Shown here: positions 8,178 to 16,496 of the stretch, piece after piece | Position numbering within the stretch: the stretch's first letter is position 1 | How the letters are laid out: every line of letters starts with the position of its first letter | Assembly (NCBI RefSeq): GCF_036248255.1 | Contig: NZ_CP109178.1 | Location: 5,580,001-5,644,000, forward strand | DNA from: Streptomyces sp. NBC_01717 | Lineage (GTDB): Bacteria > Actinomycetota > Actinomycetes > Streptomycetales > Streptomycetaceae | Length of the DNA: 64,000 nt | Direction of reading: 5' to 3' | The notes under the pieces: model-generated | The model's database searches: none | The model's input: only the letters and a program-made list of their open reading frames with translations | What the model was told of the DNA's origin: nothing | Made by a program: the position numbers and the translations under genes

Positions 8178-8837
8178 ATGTACGGCCCGGGTCATCCGCC
8201 GCAGCCGACGCCTATGCCGCCGCGTCGGCTGCCCAGCCGGGCCTGGATCGTCTCGATGCGCGTGCTGTTCGTGGTGCTCTCGGTCTGCTCGATCGGTCTG
8301 CTGCTGTGGGCCCCGCTGCTGCGCCTCGCGATCGTGCGCCGCAGGACGTCCGACTGGTGGCTGACCGGGGCCGGCTTCGTGTTCATCTGTGTCCTCCTGC
8401 CGATCATCGGCAGGGACGGCAGCAATGCCGATGCCAACGGCATCGACTTCGTCCTCATACCGATGCTGTTCCTGGCGATGCTGGGCGCCCCCGTGTACTA
8501 CCTGGTCGCGGACATCCGCCACTACGAGCAGCTCGAGAAGCAGCCCTTCGCCGGCGGGTACCTGCCGCCGGGGTACGGGTACACGACCGTGCCCGTACAG
8601 CAGCAGCGGCCCGCTCAGTCGCAGCAGTACCAGCAGCAGCCACAGCCACAGCCACAGCAGTACCAGCAACATCAGCCGCCTCGGTACCAGCCCCACTCCC
8701 AGGGTGCGCGCCCTGGGAGCTCCCAAGCCCAGCCTGCGCAGCGCGCGTCCGCGCCCACCCCACCCCACCGCATCGACCAGGTCCGCGCCGAGCTCGACGA
8801 GCTGAGCGACTACCTCCGTAAGGAGGAGGACCGTTGA
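8178..8837 (+). CDS. Four-helix membrane protein with Gln-rich tail, coupled to a Ser/Thr kinase
   Basis: A 219-residue membrane protein with a proline-rich cytoplasmic start, hydrophobic segments at about 23-45, 60-80 and 92-112, and a long Gln/Pro/Tyr-rich cytoplasmic tail (~130-180). It ends in a short charged helix (RIDQVRAELDELSDYLRKEEDR). I do not recognise a named family. The start ATG 8178 has AGGAG upstream. Its stop overlaps the TTG start of the kinase gene, so the two are translationally coupled. The tail is an obvious candidate for scaffolding or phosphorylation by that soluble kinase (inferred). Confidence 0.75.
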   Translation: MYGPGHPPQPTPMPPRRLPSRAWIVSMRVLFVVLSVCSIGLLLWAPLLRLAIVRRRTSDWWLTGAGFVFICVLLPIIGRDGSNADANGIDFVLIPMLFLAMLGAPVYYLVADIRHYEQLEKQPFAGGYLPPGYGYTTVPVQQQRPAQSQQYQQQPQPQPQQYQQHQPPRYQPHSQGARPGSSQAQPAQRASAPTPPHRIDQVRAELDELSDYLRKEEDR

Positions 8838-10366
8838 GCGGACGCGTCATCGCCGGGCGGTACGAGCTGGCGACCATCCTGGGCCAGGGCGGCATGGGCC
8901 AGGTCTGGACGGCGTACGACCAACGCCTGGACCGCAGGGTCGCGGTGAAGCTGCTCCGGCCCGACCGGGTTGCCGGTCCCGGCGGCAGCGGTGCCGCCGA
9001 GGAGCTGCGGCGCCGGTTCGTGCGCGAGTGCCGGGTCACCGCCCAGGTGGACCATCCGGGCCTGGTCACCGTCCATGACGCGGGCAATGACGGCGACGAC
9101 CTGTTCCTCGTCATGCAGTACGTCGAGGGCTCCGACCTCGCCGACCATCTCGCCGAGCACGACCCGTATCCCTGGCAGTGGTCCGTCGCCGTGGCCGCCC
9201 AGCTCTGCGCCGCGCTCTCCGCCGTGCACGCCGTGCCGATCGTCCACCGCGACCTCAAGCCCCGCAATCTGATGGTGCGCCCGGACGGCACGATCACCGT
9301 CCTCGACCTGGGCGTAGCCTCCGTCCTGGACAACGACACCACCCGGCTCACCCACACCGGTACGCCGATCGGTTCCCCGGCGTACATGGCGCCCGAGCAG
9401 GCGATGGGCGGCGCCGTCGGCCCGTACACCGACCTCTACGCGCTCGGGGTGCTGCTCCACGAACTGCTCAGCGGGGACGTGCCGTTCGCCGGGTCCACCG
9501 CCCTCGGTGTGCTGCACCGCCACCTCTACGAGCCGCCGCTCCCGGTCCGGCAGATCCGGCCCGAGATCCCCGAGCCCCTCGAAGCGCTCGTGCTGCGGCT
9601 GCTCGCCAAGGACCCGCAGCACCGTCCGGCGAGCGCCCAGGAGGTGTACGAACACCTCACCCCGCTCCTACCGTCCCGCTCCACGGGGCTGCCGTCCGGC
9701 CCGCTCGACCCGACCCGCCCCTTTCTGCGGCCGCACGCCCCGTGGCCCGATCTCGTCACCACCCCGCCCGCCGCGCAGCCGGCGCCGGTGGCCGCCAAAC
9801 CGGATGTCGCGGCCGCCGTCGACGAGGTGAAGCAGCTGCTCGGGCAGGGCAGGATCACCCAGGCCGTGGACATCCTCGGTGGCATCCTCCCGGCCGCGGC
9901 CGAACAGCACGGTGAAGGTTCGCCGGTGGTCCGCATCCTGCGCAAGCAGTACGCGGCGACGCTCATGGACGACGGGCAGTACCGTCGTGCCCTGCCCGAA
10001 CTGCGCCGCCTCGCCGACGACCGCGCGGCGGAGGCCGGCCCGGCCGACACCCAGACGCTGCAGTACCGCTACGACGCGGCGCAGTGCCTGGAGCAGCTGG
10101 GCGAACCGGCTGCCGCGCTCGCGGAGTACCGCGCGGTCCTGCCGTACTACGAGAACCAGTACGCGACGGGCACCGACCCGGCCCGTTCCTTCGAGATCCG
10201 TCAGCGCATCGGGTATCTGCTGCTCGCGGTCGGCGACCACGCGGCGGCACGCGGGCAGCTCCAGGCACTGCTGTACGACACCGAGCGGATGTACGGGCCG
10301 CACCACCCGCTGCCGGTGGAGCTGCGCCGCCAGCTCGACCGGCAGATGCAGGTCCGCGGCGGCTGA
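8834..10366 (+). CDS. Soluble serine/threonine protein kinase with C-terminal TPR-like region
   Basis: A 510-residue Hanks-type kinase. It shows the Gly-rich loop LGQGGMGQVW (residues ~17-26), the VAVK lysine (~39), the catalytic loop HRDLKPRN (~137-144), DLG in place of DFG (~158), and the APE motif in GSPAYMAPEQ. After a Pro-rich linker (~280-330) the C-terminal ~180 residues are helical with repeated Leu/Ala patterns resembling TPRs. No transmembrane segment or PASTA repeat is seen, so it is cytoplasmic, unlike PknB. The start is TTG 8834, overlapping the previous stop (TTGA) and preceded by AAGGAGGAGG. Its partner is probably the membrane protein encoded just upstream. Confidence 0.92.
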   Translation: MSGRVIAGRYELATILGQGGMGQVWTAYDQRLDRRVAVKLLRPDRVAGPGGSGAAEELRRRFVRECRVTAQVDHPGLVTVHDAGNDGDDLFLVMQYVEGSDLADHLAEHDPYPWQWSVAVAAQLCAALSAVHAVPIVHRDLKPRNLMVRPDGTITVLDLGVASVLDNDTTRLTHTGTPIGSPAYMAPEQAMGGAVGPYTDLYALGVLLHELLSGDVPFAGSTALGVLHRHLYEPPLPVRQIRPEIPEPLEALVLRLLAKDPQHRPASAQEVYEHLTPLLPSRSTGLPSGPLDPTRPFLRPHAPWPDLVTTPPAAQPAPVAAKPDVAAAVDEVKQLLGQGRITQAVDILGGILPAAAEQHGEGSPVVRILRKQYAATLMDDGQYRRALPELRRLADDRAAEAGPADTQTLQYRYDAAQCLEQLGEPAAALAEYRAVLPYYENQYATGTDPARSFEIRQRIGYLLLAVGDHAAARGQLQALLYDTERMYGPHHPLPVELRRQLDRQMQVRGG

Positions 10367-10690
10367 GCGGACCGGACGCGGCGGTCCGGTCCGGTCCGGT
10401 CCGTGAAAGCAATGACACCGGGCACCGCCGCGGTCACCGGTACGCCATCGACAAGAGGGTGACACACACCGGTGGCACGCTCACGATCGACCGGAACGCC
10501 CCGGCCGCGATCGTGGGGAGCTGAGGCCGCCGGGCATGGCTGACTGAGCGACCACCCCAAGGGCCTTTCGTTCGGACCCCGAGAGCCCAGCATGATCCGA
10601 ACGAGAGGCCCTCATTCCCCACCGTCGCTCGCGCCCGCAGGCCGGTCCGACGGGACGTGCCGTCGGACCGGCCTGCGGGCGGGGGCCGGG
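10367..10690. other. Convergent intergenic region with GGTCC repeats and two large hairpins
   Basis: No convincing gene is present. Four tandem GGTCC units begin near 10384. Then come an imperfect inverted repeat at 10561-10611 (GGGCCTTTCGTTCGGA against TCCGAACGAGAGGCCC, 15 of 16 paired) and the perfect terminator at 10633-10680. Confidence 0.6.
10633..10680 (-). terminator. Long perfect terminator hairpin of the YfhO gene
   Basis: A 21-bp perfect stem (10633-10653 with 10660-10680, both arms beginning or ending in GCCCGCAGG / CCTGCGGGC) encloses the 6-nt loop GACGTG, ten bases past the YfhO stop. It may also serve the convergent kinase transcript. Confidence 0.8.
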
Positions 10691-13225
10691 TCAGTCCGGT
10701 CCCGCCAGTACAAGGTCCTGCCGCCCGGCGCGTCGACGCACCAGCGCACCCCACACCGCCACTGCGGCCAGCACGAGCAGCGCGCCCGCTCCGACCGTCG
10801 AACCGGCCCGCAGCCCGGGCGGCCGGAACGTGCAGTCCACAGAGGACGCGTGGGCGGGGACCGGCACCGCGACCAGTCCCAGATACGAGTCGGCGGGGCG
10901 CCCCTCGCAGCTCCAGCCGGCGATCCGGGGCGCGGCGAGCACGACGGTTCCGCGGCTTCCGGGCGGCAGTTCGGCCCGGACGCCGTCGTCGGTGAGGCGG
11001 ACGGACGTCGCTCCTGTGCGCCGCAGCCCGGTCACGGCCGCGGCCAGCCGGTCCCGGTCCAGACAGCCGAGGGCCTCGCGCGGCACGGTCCCGGCGCGGA
11101 CGGACCGCAGCGTGACCACGACCTGCCCGTCGGCGCCCACGATCCGTCCAAGTGGTTCCATCGCGGCGCGGCGGGCCGGCAGCAGGCCCCGGAGCTCGGT
11201 CTCCTGGCCCGCGCCCGGCCGATCGCTCACCTGCGCCGAACCGAACACTCCGGGAGCCCACAGATACACCTCGCTGCCCGCCGGACAGCGGGCGGTCAGC
11301 TGGTATGTGCCGCGCCCCACCCGGTGGGTGCGGTCGTCCCGATCCTCGACCGGAGCACCGCTCACCGTCCGGAGGGTCGTCCGCGGCAGGGTATAGACCC
11401 GTGAACCGAGCAGTGCCTCCTGGTTCCGGAACGGCGACGGGCCGAAGGACGGCGCCGCGCCCGGTTGCCGCACCGTCACCAGCGGCGGCACCTGCTGCCG
11501 CGCCACCGTCACCGGCCGGTCGTCCGGTGCGTTCCACCGCTGGTGCGGGTCGCGCGGCCCGTGGACCCGAGCACCGACCGAGAAGATCGCGTCGGTGACG
11601 GGGTTGTCCAGGCTCTGCACGGCCCGGCCGTGGGACGTCCAGCCGCCGCCGAGGGCGGCGAGCGTGCGGGTCAGCACGGCCGGCGTATGGCTGCTGTAGT
11701 ACGCGGCGCCCTGACCGCCCACGAGCAGTGGATCGTTGGCGGTGGTCCGCTCCCCACCGGGGTCGGTGCGGTAGCGCGGCCAGCCGTCCACGCGGGCCAC
11801 CGCGTCGGCCTGTACACGCTGCCGCTCGCCCCAGGGCGCGTAGTGATCGAGCTGGGCCAGGCGCTGCCGGTCGGCGAACGCAGTGGTCGCCGCGGCCTGC
11901 CCCACCAGCGCACCGGTCAGCAGCAGCACGGCGGCGAGACCCGCCCGACGGCCCCGGGCGGGCAGGGCGAGCGCGGCGGCCGTCGCCACCAGACCGGCCG
12001 CGAACAGCAGATACGACCGGTGCGTGGCCAAGTCGCTGAAGGCCGCCCCCGCCGCGATCAGCACCAGCACCGCGCCTCCGCCGACCAGGGCCCGGGGCCC
12101 CGGCCGGCCGTACGAGACCGAGATCCAGGCAGCGATCACCACCAGACCGGCGAGCACGAACGTCTGCCGGTACGGACTGCCGTTGGGCGTCGCGAACGCG
12201 TGCCAGAGGAGATGGGTCGGCCCCCACTGCAGCGACAGCCCGACCCCCGCCACCAACCCCGCCCACGCCCACCGTTCGCGCCGCGGCACACCCCGCTGGA
12301 AGACGAGTGCGCAGGCCGGGAGCAGTGCGACGGCGCTCAGGAAGAGGGCGGGAGTGAAGAAGCCGTACGTGCCGGGGAACAGCCGGGCCAGCACATCGGG
12401 CCAGGCAGCTGGCTGGAACGTCCGGTCCCAGCCGGGGTAGGCGTGTTTCGTGCCCAGGTAGACGGGAATCAGGACGGGCGCCGCGAGCCCGATCCCCACC
12501 AGTACGCTCCCGGCCGCCCGCGCCAGCCCCCGTATCGCGGCCTTCGCCCTCCCGGCCCCCTCCTCACCCTCCGTCAGCAGACGTACCACCAGCACCAGGG
12601 CGGCCCCCAGGGTCGCCATGTACGCCGTATAGAAGTTGGCGACCCACACCACCGCGACGAGCAGCGGAGCCACCATGCGATGGCGCCCCGTCCGGGCCCA
12701 CTCACCGACCAGACAGAGCAGCGGCAGGGCGATCAGACCGTCCAGCCACATCGGGTTGTACGACGCCTCGGCGACCGACCAGCCGCACAACGCGTACGAG
12801 CCGCCGAGCACCCCGGCCGGCCACCAGCGCCCGCCCCGCAGTGTCAGCAGCAGGAATGCCATCGCGGCCGCAGCGGACGCCATCTTCACCACGGTCACCA
12901 CGTACACCGCGAGGTCGATGCGGTCCCGGGGGAAGACCCCGACGAGCAGTGCGAACGGGCTGGTCAGGTAGGTGCCGAGATCCGGCAGGAAGCTGGTGCC
13001 GTACGCGGACGACCAGTTCAGGAACAGGCCGCCGTCGCCGCGCCCGTGCAGCAGGTCCCAGAGCCGGGTGTGGAACGGCACGAACTGATTGCCTAGATCA
13101 TTGACGCTCCGGGTGCGCGGCCCGAACGGAAAGCTGCGGGCCCTGGCGTCGCCCGCGCACACGGTGGCCGTGGTGATCAATGCGGCGAGCGTGGCCGCGG
13201 CCGTGCGGGGACGGAAAGTCGGCAT
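10691..13225 (-). CDS. YfhO-family polytopic membrane glycosyltransferase
   Basis: An 844-residue protein with about a dozen hydrophobic helices in residues 1-480 and a large extracellular C-terminal domain ending in one more helix. It belongs to the YfhO (GT-C fold) family. The extracytoplasmic loop after helix 1 carries NDLGNQFVPFHTRLWDLL and later NWSSAYGTSFLPDLG. In Bacillus and Listeria, YfhO proteins act with CsbB-type GT2 and GtcA-type flippases to glycosylate teichoic acids. Both partners are encoded divergently here. I chose ATG 13225. An upstream TTG at 13279 overlaps a likely -35 element (TTGAAC, 18 nt, TACTGC on the minus strand). Confidence 0.85.
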   Translation of the reverse strand: MPTFRPRTAAATLAALITTATVCAGDARARSFPFGPRTRSVNDLGNQFVPFHTRLWDLLHGRGDGGLFLNWSSAYGTSFLPDLGTYLTSPFALLVGVFPRDRIDLAVYVVTVVKMASAAAAMAFLLLTLRGGRWWPAGVLGGSYALCGWSVAEASYNPMWLDGLIALPLLCLVGEWARTGRHRMVAPLLVAVVWVANFYTAYMATLGAALVLVVRLLTEGEEGAGRAKAAIRGLARAAGSVLVGIGLAAPVLIPVYLGTKHAYPGWDRTFQPAAWPDVLARLFPGTYGFFTPALFLSAVALLPACALVFQRGVPRRERWAWAGLVAGVGLSLQWGPTHLLWHAFATPNGSPYRQTFVLAGLVVIAAWISVSYGRPGPRALVGGGAVLVLIAAGAAFSDLATHRSYLLFAAGLVATAAALALPARGRRAGLAAVLLLTGALVGQAAATTAFADRQRLAQLDHYAPWGERQRVQADAVARVDGWPRYRTDPGGERTTANDPLLVGGQGAAYYSSHTPAVLTRTLAALGGGWTSHGRAVQSLDNPVTDAIFSVGARVHGPRDPHQRWNAPDDRPVTVARQQVPPLVTVRQPGAAPSFGPSPFRNQEALLGSRVYTLPRTTLRTVSGAPVEDRDDRTHRVGRGTYQLTARCPAGSEVYLWAPGVFGSAQVSDRPGAGQETELRGLLPARRAAMEPLGRIVGADGQVVVTLRSVRAGTVPREALGCLDRDRLAAAVTGLRRTGATSVRLTDDGVRAELPPGSRGTVVLAAPRIAGWSCEGRPADSYLGLVAVPVPAHASSVDCTFRPPGLRAGSTVGAGALLVLAAVAVWGALVRRRAGRQDLVLAGPD

Positions 13226-13358
13226 ACGGACGAATATCGCAGCCGTGAAAGTGATGAGCAGTACGGAACCGTCATTCAATAGTTCAATTCACCTGATGGT
13301 TGCTCACTGTCCATGTCCGGCCTGCATGTCTGACGTACCGACAGGGTGAGATGCTCCT

Positions 13359-14318
13359 GTGCTGATCTCGTTAGTAGTGCCTTGTTTCAACGAGGAGGAG
13401 ATCCTCGAACGCTTCCATGCGCGTGCCACGGACGAAATGAGCCGGCTGGCGCACGAATTCCAGATCGTCTACGTCGACGACGGCAGTGCTGACCGCACGC
13501 TGCCGATCCTGGAGGAGCTGGCGGTAGCCGACCCGCGGATCCGCTATCTCTCCTTCAGTCGCAACTTCGGCAAGGAAGCCGCCATGCTCGCCGGCCTCCA
13601 GCACGCCGACGGCGATGCGGTCGTCATCATGGACGCGGATCTCCAGCACCCGCCCGAGCTCGTCGGCCGCATGCTGGAGGAGCACGCCCACGGCTACGAC
13701 CAGGTGATCGCCCGCCGTAACCGCAAGGGCGACCGCGTCACCCGCACGCTCGGTGCCCGCGCCTACTACTCGCTGATCAACCGCCTGGTGGACGTGGAGC
13801 TGGTCGACGGGGTCGGCGACTTCCGGCTGCTGTCCCGGCGTACCGTCGACGCGGTCCTCGAACTCACCGAGTACAACCGCTTCTCCAAGGGCCTGTTCGC
13901 CTGGGTCGGATTCCGGACGACGACCTTCGAATACGAGAATGCGGTCCGTGAGAAGGGCAGCTCCGCCTGGACGATCGGGAAACTTCTCAACTACGGACTC
14001 GACGGGCTGCTCTCCTTCAACAACAAGCCGCTGCGCGCCGCCCTGTACCTGGGGATGGTGCTGATGTCCGTCGCCTTCGCCTACGCCGCCTGGATCGTCG
14101 GAGTCGCCCTGGTCAAGGGAGTGGACACGCCCGGTTACGTCACGCTGATCGTCGTGGTCACGGCCCTCGCCGGGGTCCAGATGGTGATAGTGGGCGTGGT
14201 CGGCGAGTATGTCGGCCGCATCTATTACGAGGTGAAGCGGCGCCCGCACTTCTTGGTGAAGGCATCCAATACCGGCGTACCGAATCAGCAGCGGCCGCGG
14301 GAGTTCGTACGCCGATGA
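13359..14318 (+). CDS. GtrB/CsbB-like polyprenyl-phosphate glycosyltransferase (GT2) with a TTA codon
   Basis: A 319-residue membrane-bound GT2 enzyme. The GT-A domain spans residues 1-~225, with VVPCFNEEE, VDDGSADRT (~39-47), MDADLQHPP (DxD, ~91-99) and QVIARRNRKGDR. Two C-terminal transmembrane helices follow (~230-255 and 265-290). Such enzymes load a sugar from a nucleotide donor onto undecaprenyl phosphate on the inner membrane face. The start is GTG 13359, after GGTGAG. Codon 5 is TTA (13371-13373), the only in-frame TTA I found in this window, so translation should depend on the bldA tRNA encoded at 40557. Its stop overlaps the next start (ATGA). Confidence 0.92.
   Translation: MLISLVVPCFNEEEILERFHARATDEMSRLAHEFQIVYVDDGSADRTLPILEELAVADPRIRYLSFSRNFGKEAAMLAGLQHADGDAVVIMDADLQHPPELVGRMLEEHAHGYDQVIARRNRKGDRVTRTLGARAYYSLINRLVDVELVDGVGDFRLLSRRTVDAVLELTEYNRFSKGLFAWVGFRTTTFEYENAVREKGSSAWTIGKLLNYGLDGLLSFNNKPLRAALYLGMVLMSVAFAYAAWIVGVALVKGVDTPGYVTLIVVVTALAGVQMVIVGVVGEYVGRIYYEVKRRPHFLVKASNTGVPNQQRPREFVRR
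13371..13373 (+). other. TTA codon near the start of the GT2 gene (bldA-dependent)
   Basis: The reading from GTG 13359 is Met-Leu-Ile-Ser-Leu, with the fifth codon TTA. In Streptomyces, TTA codons are read only by the bldA leucine tRNA, which limits expression to development or late growth. Confidence 0.85.
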
Positions 14319-14716
14319 CGGTCACGGCCCAGATGACCCGCTTCGCTCTCGTCGGCGTCGTGAACACCGGTACGTACTACGGCTGCTACCTGGCCCTGCT
14401 GACCGTACTGCCGTACCTGGCCGCGCATGTGATCGCGTTCGCGTTGAGCATGACCGGCTCGTTCCTGCTGAACTCGTACTTCACGTACCGGACCCGGCCC
14501 ACCTGGCGGAAGTTCCTGCTCTTCCCGCTCACCAACGCCGCCAACTTCGTCATCACGACCGGCGGTGTCTGGCTGCTGGTCGACCATGCCGGCTTCAGCA
14601 GCCGCTATGCACCGCTGGTCGCGGCGGTGGCGGCCATCCCGATCACCTTTGTGGTCTCCCGCGCGATCATGCTGCGACCGGACGCGAGGCTCAAAGCGGT
14701 CGAACGCGTGCGCTGA
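14315..14716 (+). CDS. GtrA-family membrane protein (lipid-linked sugar flippase)
   Basis: A 133-residue protein with four predicted membrane helices and the GtrA pattern (FALVGVVNTGTYYGCYLALL at 10-29, NSYFTYRT ~52-59). GtrA proteins are believed to flip undecaprenyl-phosphate-sugar made by the GT2 partner. It starts with ATG overlapping the GT2 stop by 4 nt, so its translation is probably coupled to a bldA-dependent gene. Together with the divergent YfhO gene it completes a three-component glycosylation set. Confidence 0.88.
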   Translation: MTVTAQMTRFALVGVVNTGTYYGCYLALLTVLPYLAAHVIAFALSMTGSFLLNSYFTYRTRPTWRKFLLFPLTNAANFVITTGGVWLLVDHAGFSSRYAPLVAAVAAIPITFVVSRAIMLRPDARLKAVERVR

Positions 14717-14854
14717 GCGGACCGAATTCGGCCCACATCCCCAACTCCTGCCGAATCGTTGGTCGAACCAGTGGCCCGGATCACGACCACTGCCTAACAT
14801 CGATCACCGCAAGGTCTTGTGCACCGCCGCACAATCTCTCCCCGGGAGGCTCCT

Positions 14855-15511
14855 TTGCACCGCCGCCGTCGCACCGCGCTCGTCGTCTCCGCCGCCATGC
14901 TCGTCGCGGCGCCGCTGCTCTCCGCCTGTGGGAACCAGGCCCACCCAGGTGCCGCAGCCGTGGTCGGAGGGGACCGGATCGAGGTGTCCACCGTGCAGGC
15001 CCAGGTGGCGGAGGTACGCACCGCGCAGCGCGAGTCCGACCAGTCCGTCCAGCTCATCAACAAGTCGGGGCAGCTCGGCCGGGCCAAGCTGCACGGGATG
15101 ATCTTCGACCGGATCCTGGACAAGGCCGCCGCGGACGCGGACGTGACGGTCAGCCGCAAGGAGATCCAGGAGATGCGGCAGTCGGCGGCCACCCAGTCCG
15201 GGGGAGAGGCACAGCTGCGGACGATGATGCTCCAGCAGAGCTGGGTCGCCCCGGACCAGATCGAGGCCGTCCTGCGCGAGCAGGTCCAGCTGACGAAGCT
15301 GGCCCAGGCGCTCGGCGCCGACCTGCAGCAGCCCGCCGGGCAGAAGGCCGTCGGCGACGCACTCACCGCGGCGTCGAAGTCGTTGCACATCGACGTCAAC
15401 CCGCGCTTCGGCACCTGGGACGACAAGCAGACCCAGCTCGCCAACTACAAGGCCCCGTGGATCACCCAGGTCACCAAGCCCGCCCAGCAGGAAGCCGCAG
15501 CAGGCGCGTAG
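14855..15511 (+). CDS. SurA N-terminal-domain lipoprotein (putative extracytoplasmic chaperone)
   Basis: A 218-residue lipoprotein. The signal peptide MHRRRRTALVVSAAMLVAAP ends in lipobox LLSAC (Cys 25). The mature part resembles the SurA/PrsA N-terminal helical domain (AAVVGGDRIEVSTVQAQVAE; then a long helical stretch) and has no parvulin PPIase domain. A role in folding or passage of exported proteins is inferred. The start is TTG 14855, with GGGAGG five bases upstream; GTG 14819 would add a non-signal-like extension. A possible -10 TAACAT lies at 14795-14800. mazG follows 13 bp after the stop, an arrangement I believe is conserved in streptomycetes. Confidence 0.85.
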   Translation: MHRRRRTALVVSAAMLVAAPLLSACGNQAHPGAAAVVGGDRIEVSTVQAQVAEVRTAQRESDQSVQLINKSGQLGRAKLHGMIFDRILDKAAADADVTVSRKEIQEMRQSAATQSGGEAQLRTMMLQQSWVAPDQIEAVLREQVQLTKLAQALGADLQQPAGQKAVGDALTAASKSLHIDVNPRFGTWDDKQTQLANYKAPWITQVTKPAQQEAAAGA

Positions 15512-15524
15512 GTAGGTTGGTGGG

Positions 15525-16487
15525 GTGAACGCTGAAGATCCCGGTCGTATCGTCCTGCTCACCGCCAGCCACCGGGTCGCGCCCGGGCTGCTGTCCTGGC
15601 CGGCCTGGCAGACGCTGCAGGCCGCCGACCGGGTGCTCTGCGCCGAGCAGGACCACCCCCAGCTGCCGTATCTGCGCGAGGCGGGCGTCACCGTCGAACA
15701 CGCCGCGCCCATCGCGCAGGAGCTCGTCGACGCCTGCGCGGGCGGCCGGACCGTCGTGGTCGTCACCGGCGGTGAGGGCAACCAGCCGCTGACGGACGGG
15801 CTGGCCCGGCTCGCCGGATCGGGCCGGGTGCAGATGCCGAACCTGGAGCTGCTGCCCGGCTCGTACGATCTGCCGGGCGCCCGCCTCCTCGATCTCGTCC
15901 AGGTCATGGACCGGATCAGGGCCGAGTGCCCCTGGACGTCGCAGAAGACCCACCAGGGGCTCGCCAAGTACGCCATCGAGGAGGCGTACGAACTGGTCGA
16001 GGCGATCGAGGACGGCGACCGCGACGAGCTGCGCGAGGAACTCGGGGACGTACTCCTTCAGGTCGTCTTCCACGCCAGGATCGCGGAGGAGGACGAGGAC
16101 CAGCCGTTCTCCGTCGACGACGTCGCGGCCGCCCTCGTCGAGAAACTGATCCACCGCCATCCGCATGTCTTCGGCGACGAGACCGCCGAGACCCCGGAGG
16201 ACGTGCACGCGCACTGGCTGCGCACCAAGGCCATCGAGAAGCAGCGCGACTCGGTCACCGACGGGGTGCCGCTCGGCCAACCCGGCCTGGCGCTGGCGGC
16301 GAAGCTGGCCGGCCGGGTCCGTACCGCCGGACTCGATGTGGCGCTCCCCGCGGGGGACGGCATCGGGTACGAGCTCCTCGCCCTCGCCGTACGCGCGGAA
16401 CAGGACGGCACCGACCCCGAGGCCGCACTGCGGGCCGCCGGCCGCGCATACCGGGACGCGATCCTCGCGGCGGAGGGCAACGGATAA
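15525..16487 (+). CDS. mazG: MazG nucleoside triphosphate pyrophosphohydrolase
   Basis: A 320-residue house-cleaning NTP pyrophosphatase. Residues 1-~115 are a degraded tetrapyrrole-methylase-like domain (IVLLTASHRVAPGLL, VVVVTGGEGNQP). The MazG domain follows, with the metal-binding EEAYELVEAIEDGDRDELREELGD pattern (about residues 149-171, key Glu and Asp of ExxE...ExxD) and a second half around HRHPHVFGD. It hydrolyses aberrant NTPs to NMP and pyrophosphate. The start is GTG 15525. TAGGTT at 15513-15518 sits 6 nt upstream, so a leaderless transcript is possible, although no good -35 is seen. The P450 gene follows after 9 bp. Confidence 0.93.
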   Translation: MNAEDPGRIVLLTASHRVAPGLLSWPAWQTLQAADRVLCAEQDHPQLPYLREAGVTVEHAAPIAQELVDACAGGRTVVVVTGGEGNQPLTDGLARLAGSGRVQMPNLELLPGSYDLPGARLLDLVQVMDRIRAECPWTSQKTHQGLAKYAIEEAYELVEAIEDGDRDELREELGDVLLQVVFHARIAEEDEDQPFSVDDVAAALVEKLIHRHPHVFGDETAETPEDVHAHWLRTKAIEKQRDSVTDGVPLGQPGLALAAKLAGRVRTAGLDVALPAGDGIGYELLALAVRAEQDGTDPEAALRAAGRAYRDAILAAEGNG

Positions 16488-16496
16488 CGTCAGGGG

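Noticed and set aside
5871..8768. A 965-codon minus-strand open frame opposite the methylase
   Set aside because: Gly/Arg/Gln-rich translation without motifs; it spans two genes and a terminator on the other strand and has wrong codon-position GC.
10434..10593. Possible transposase remnant near the hairpins between the kinase and YfhO genes
   Set aside because: The translation shows no DDE or HTH signature and no target-site duplication is visible; the repeats are explained as terminators.
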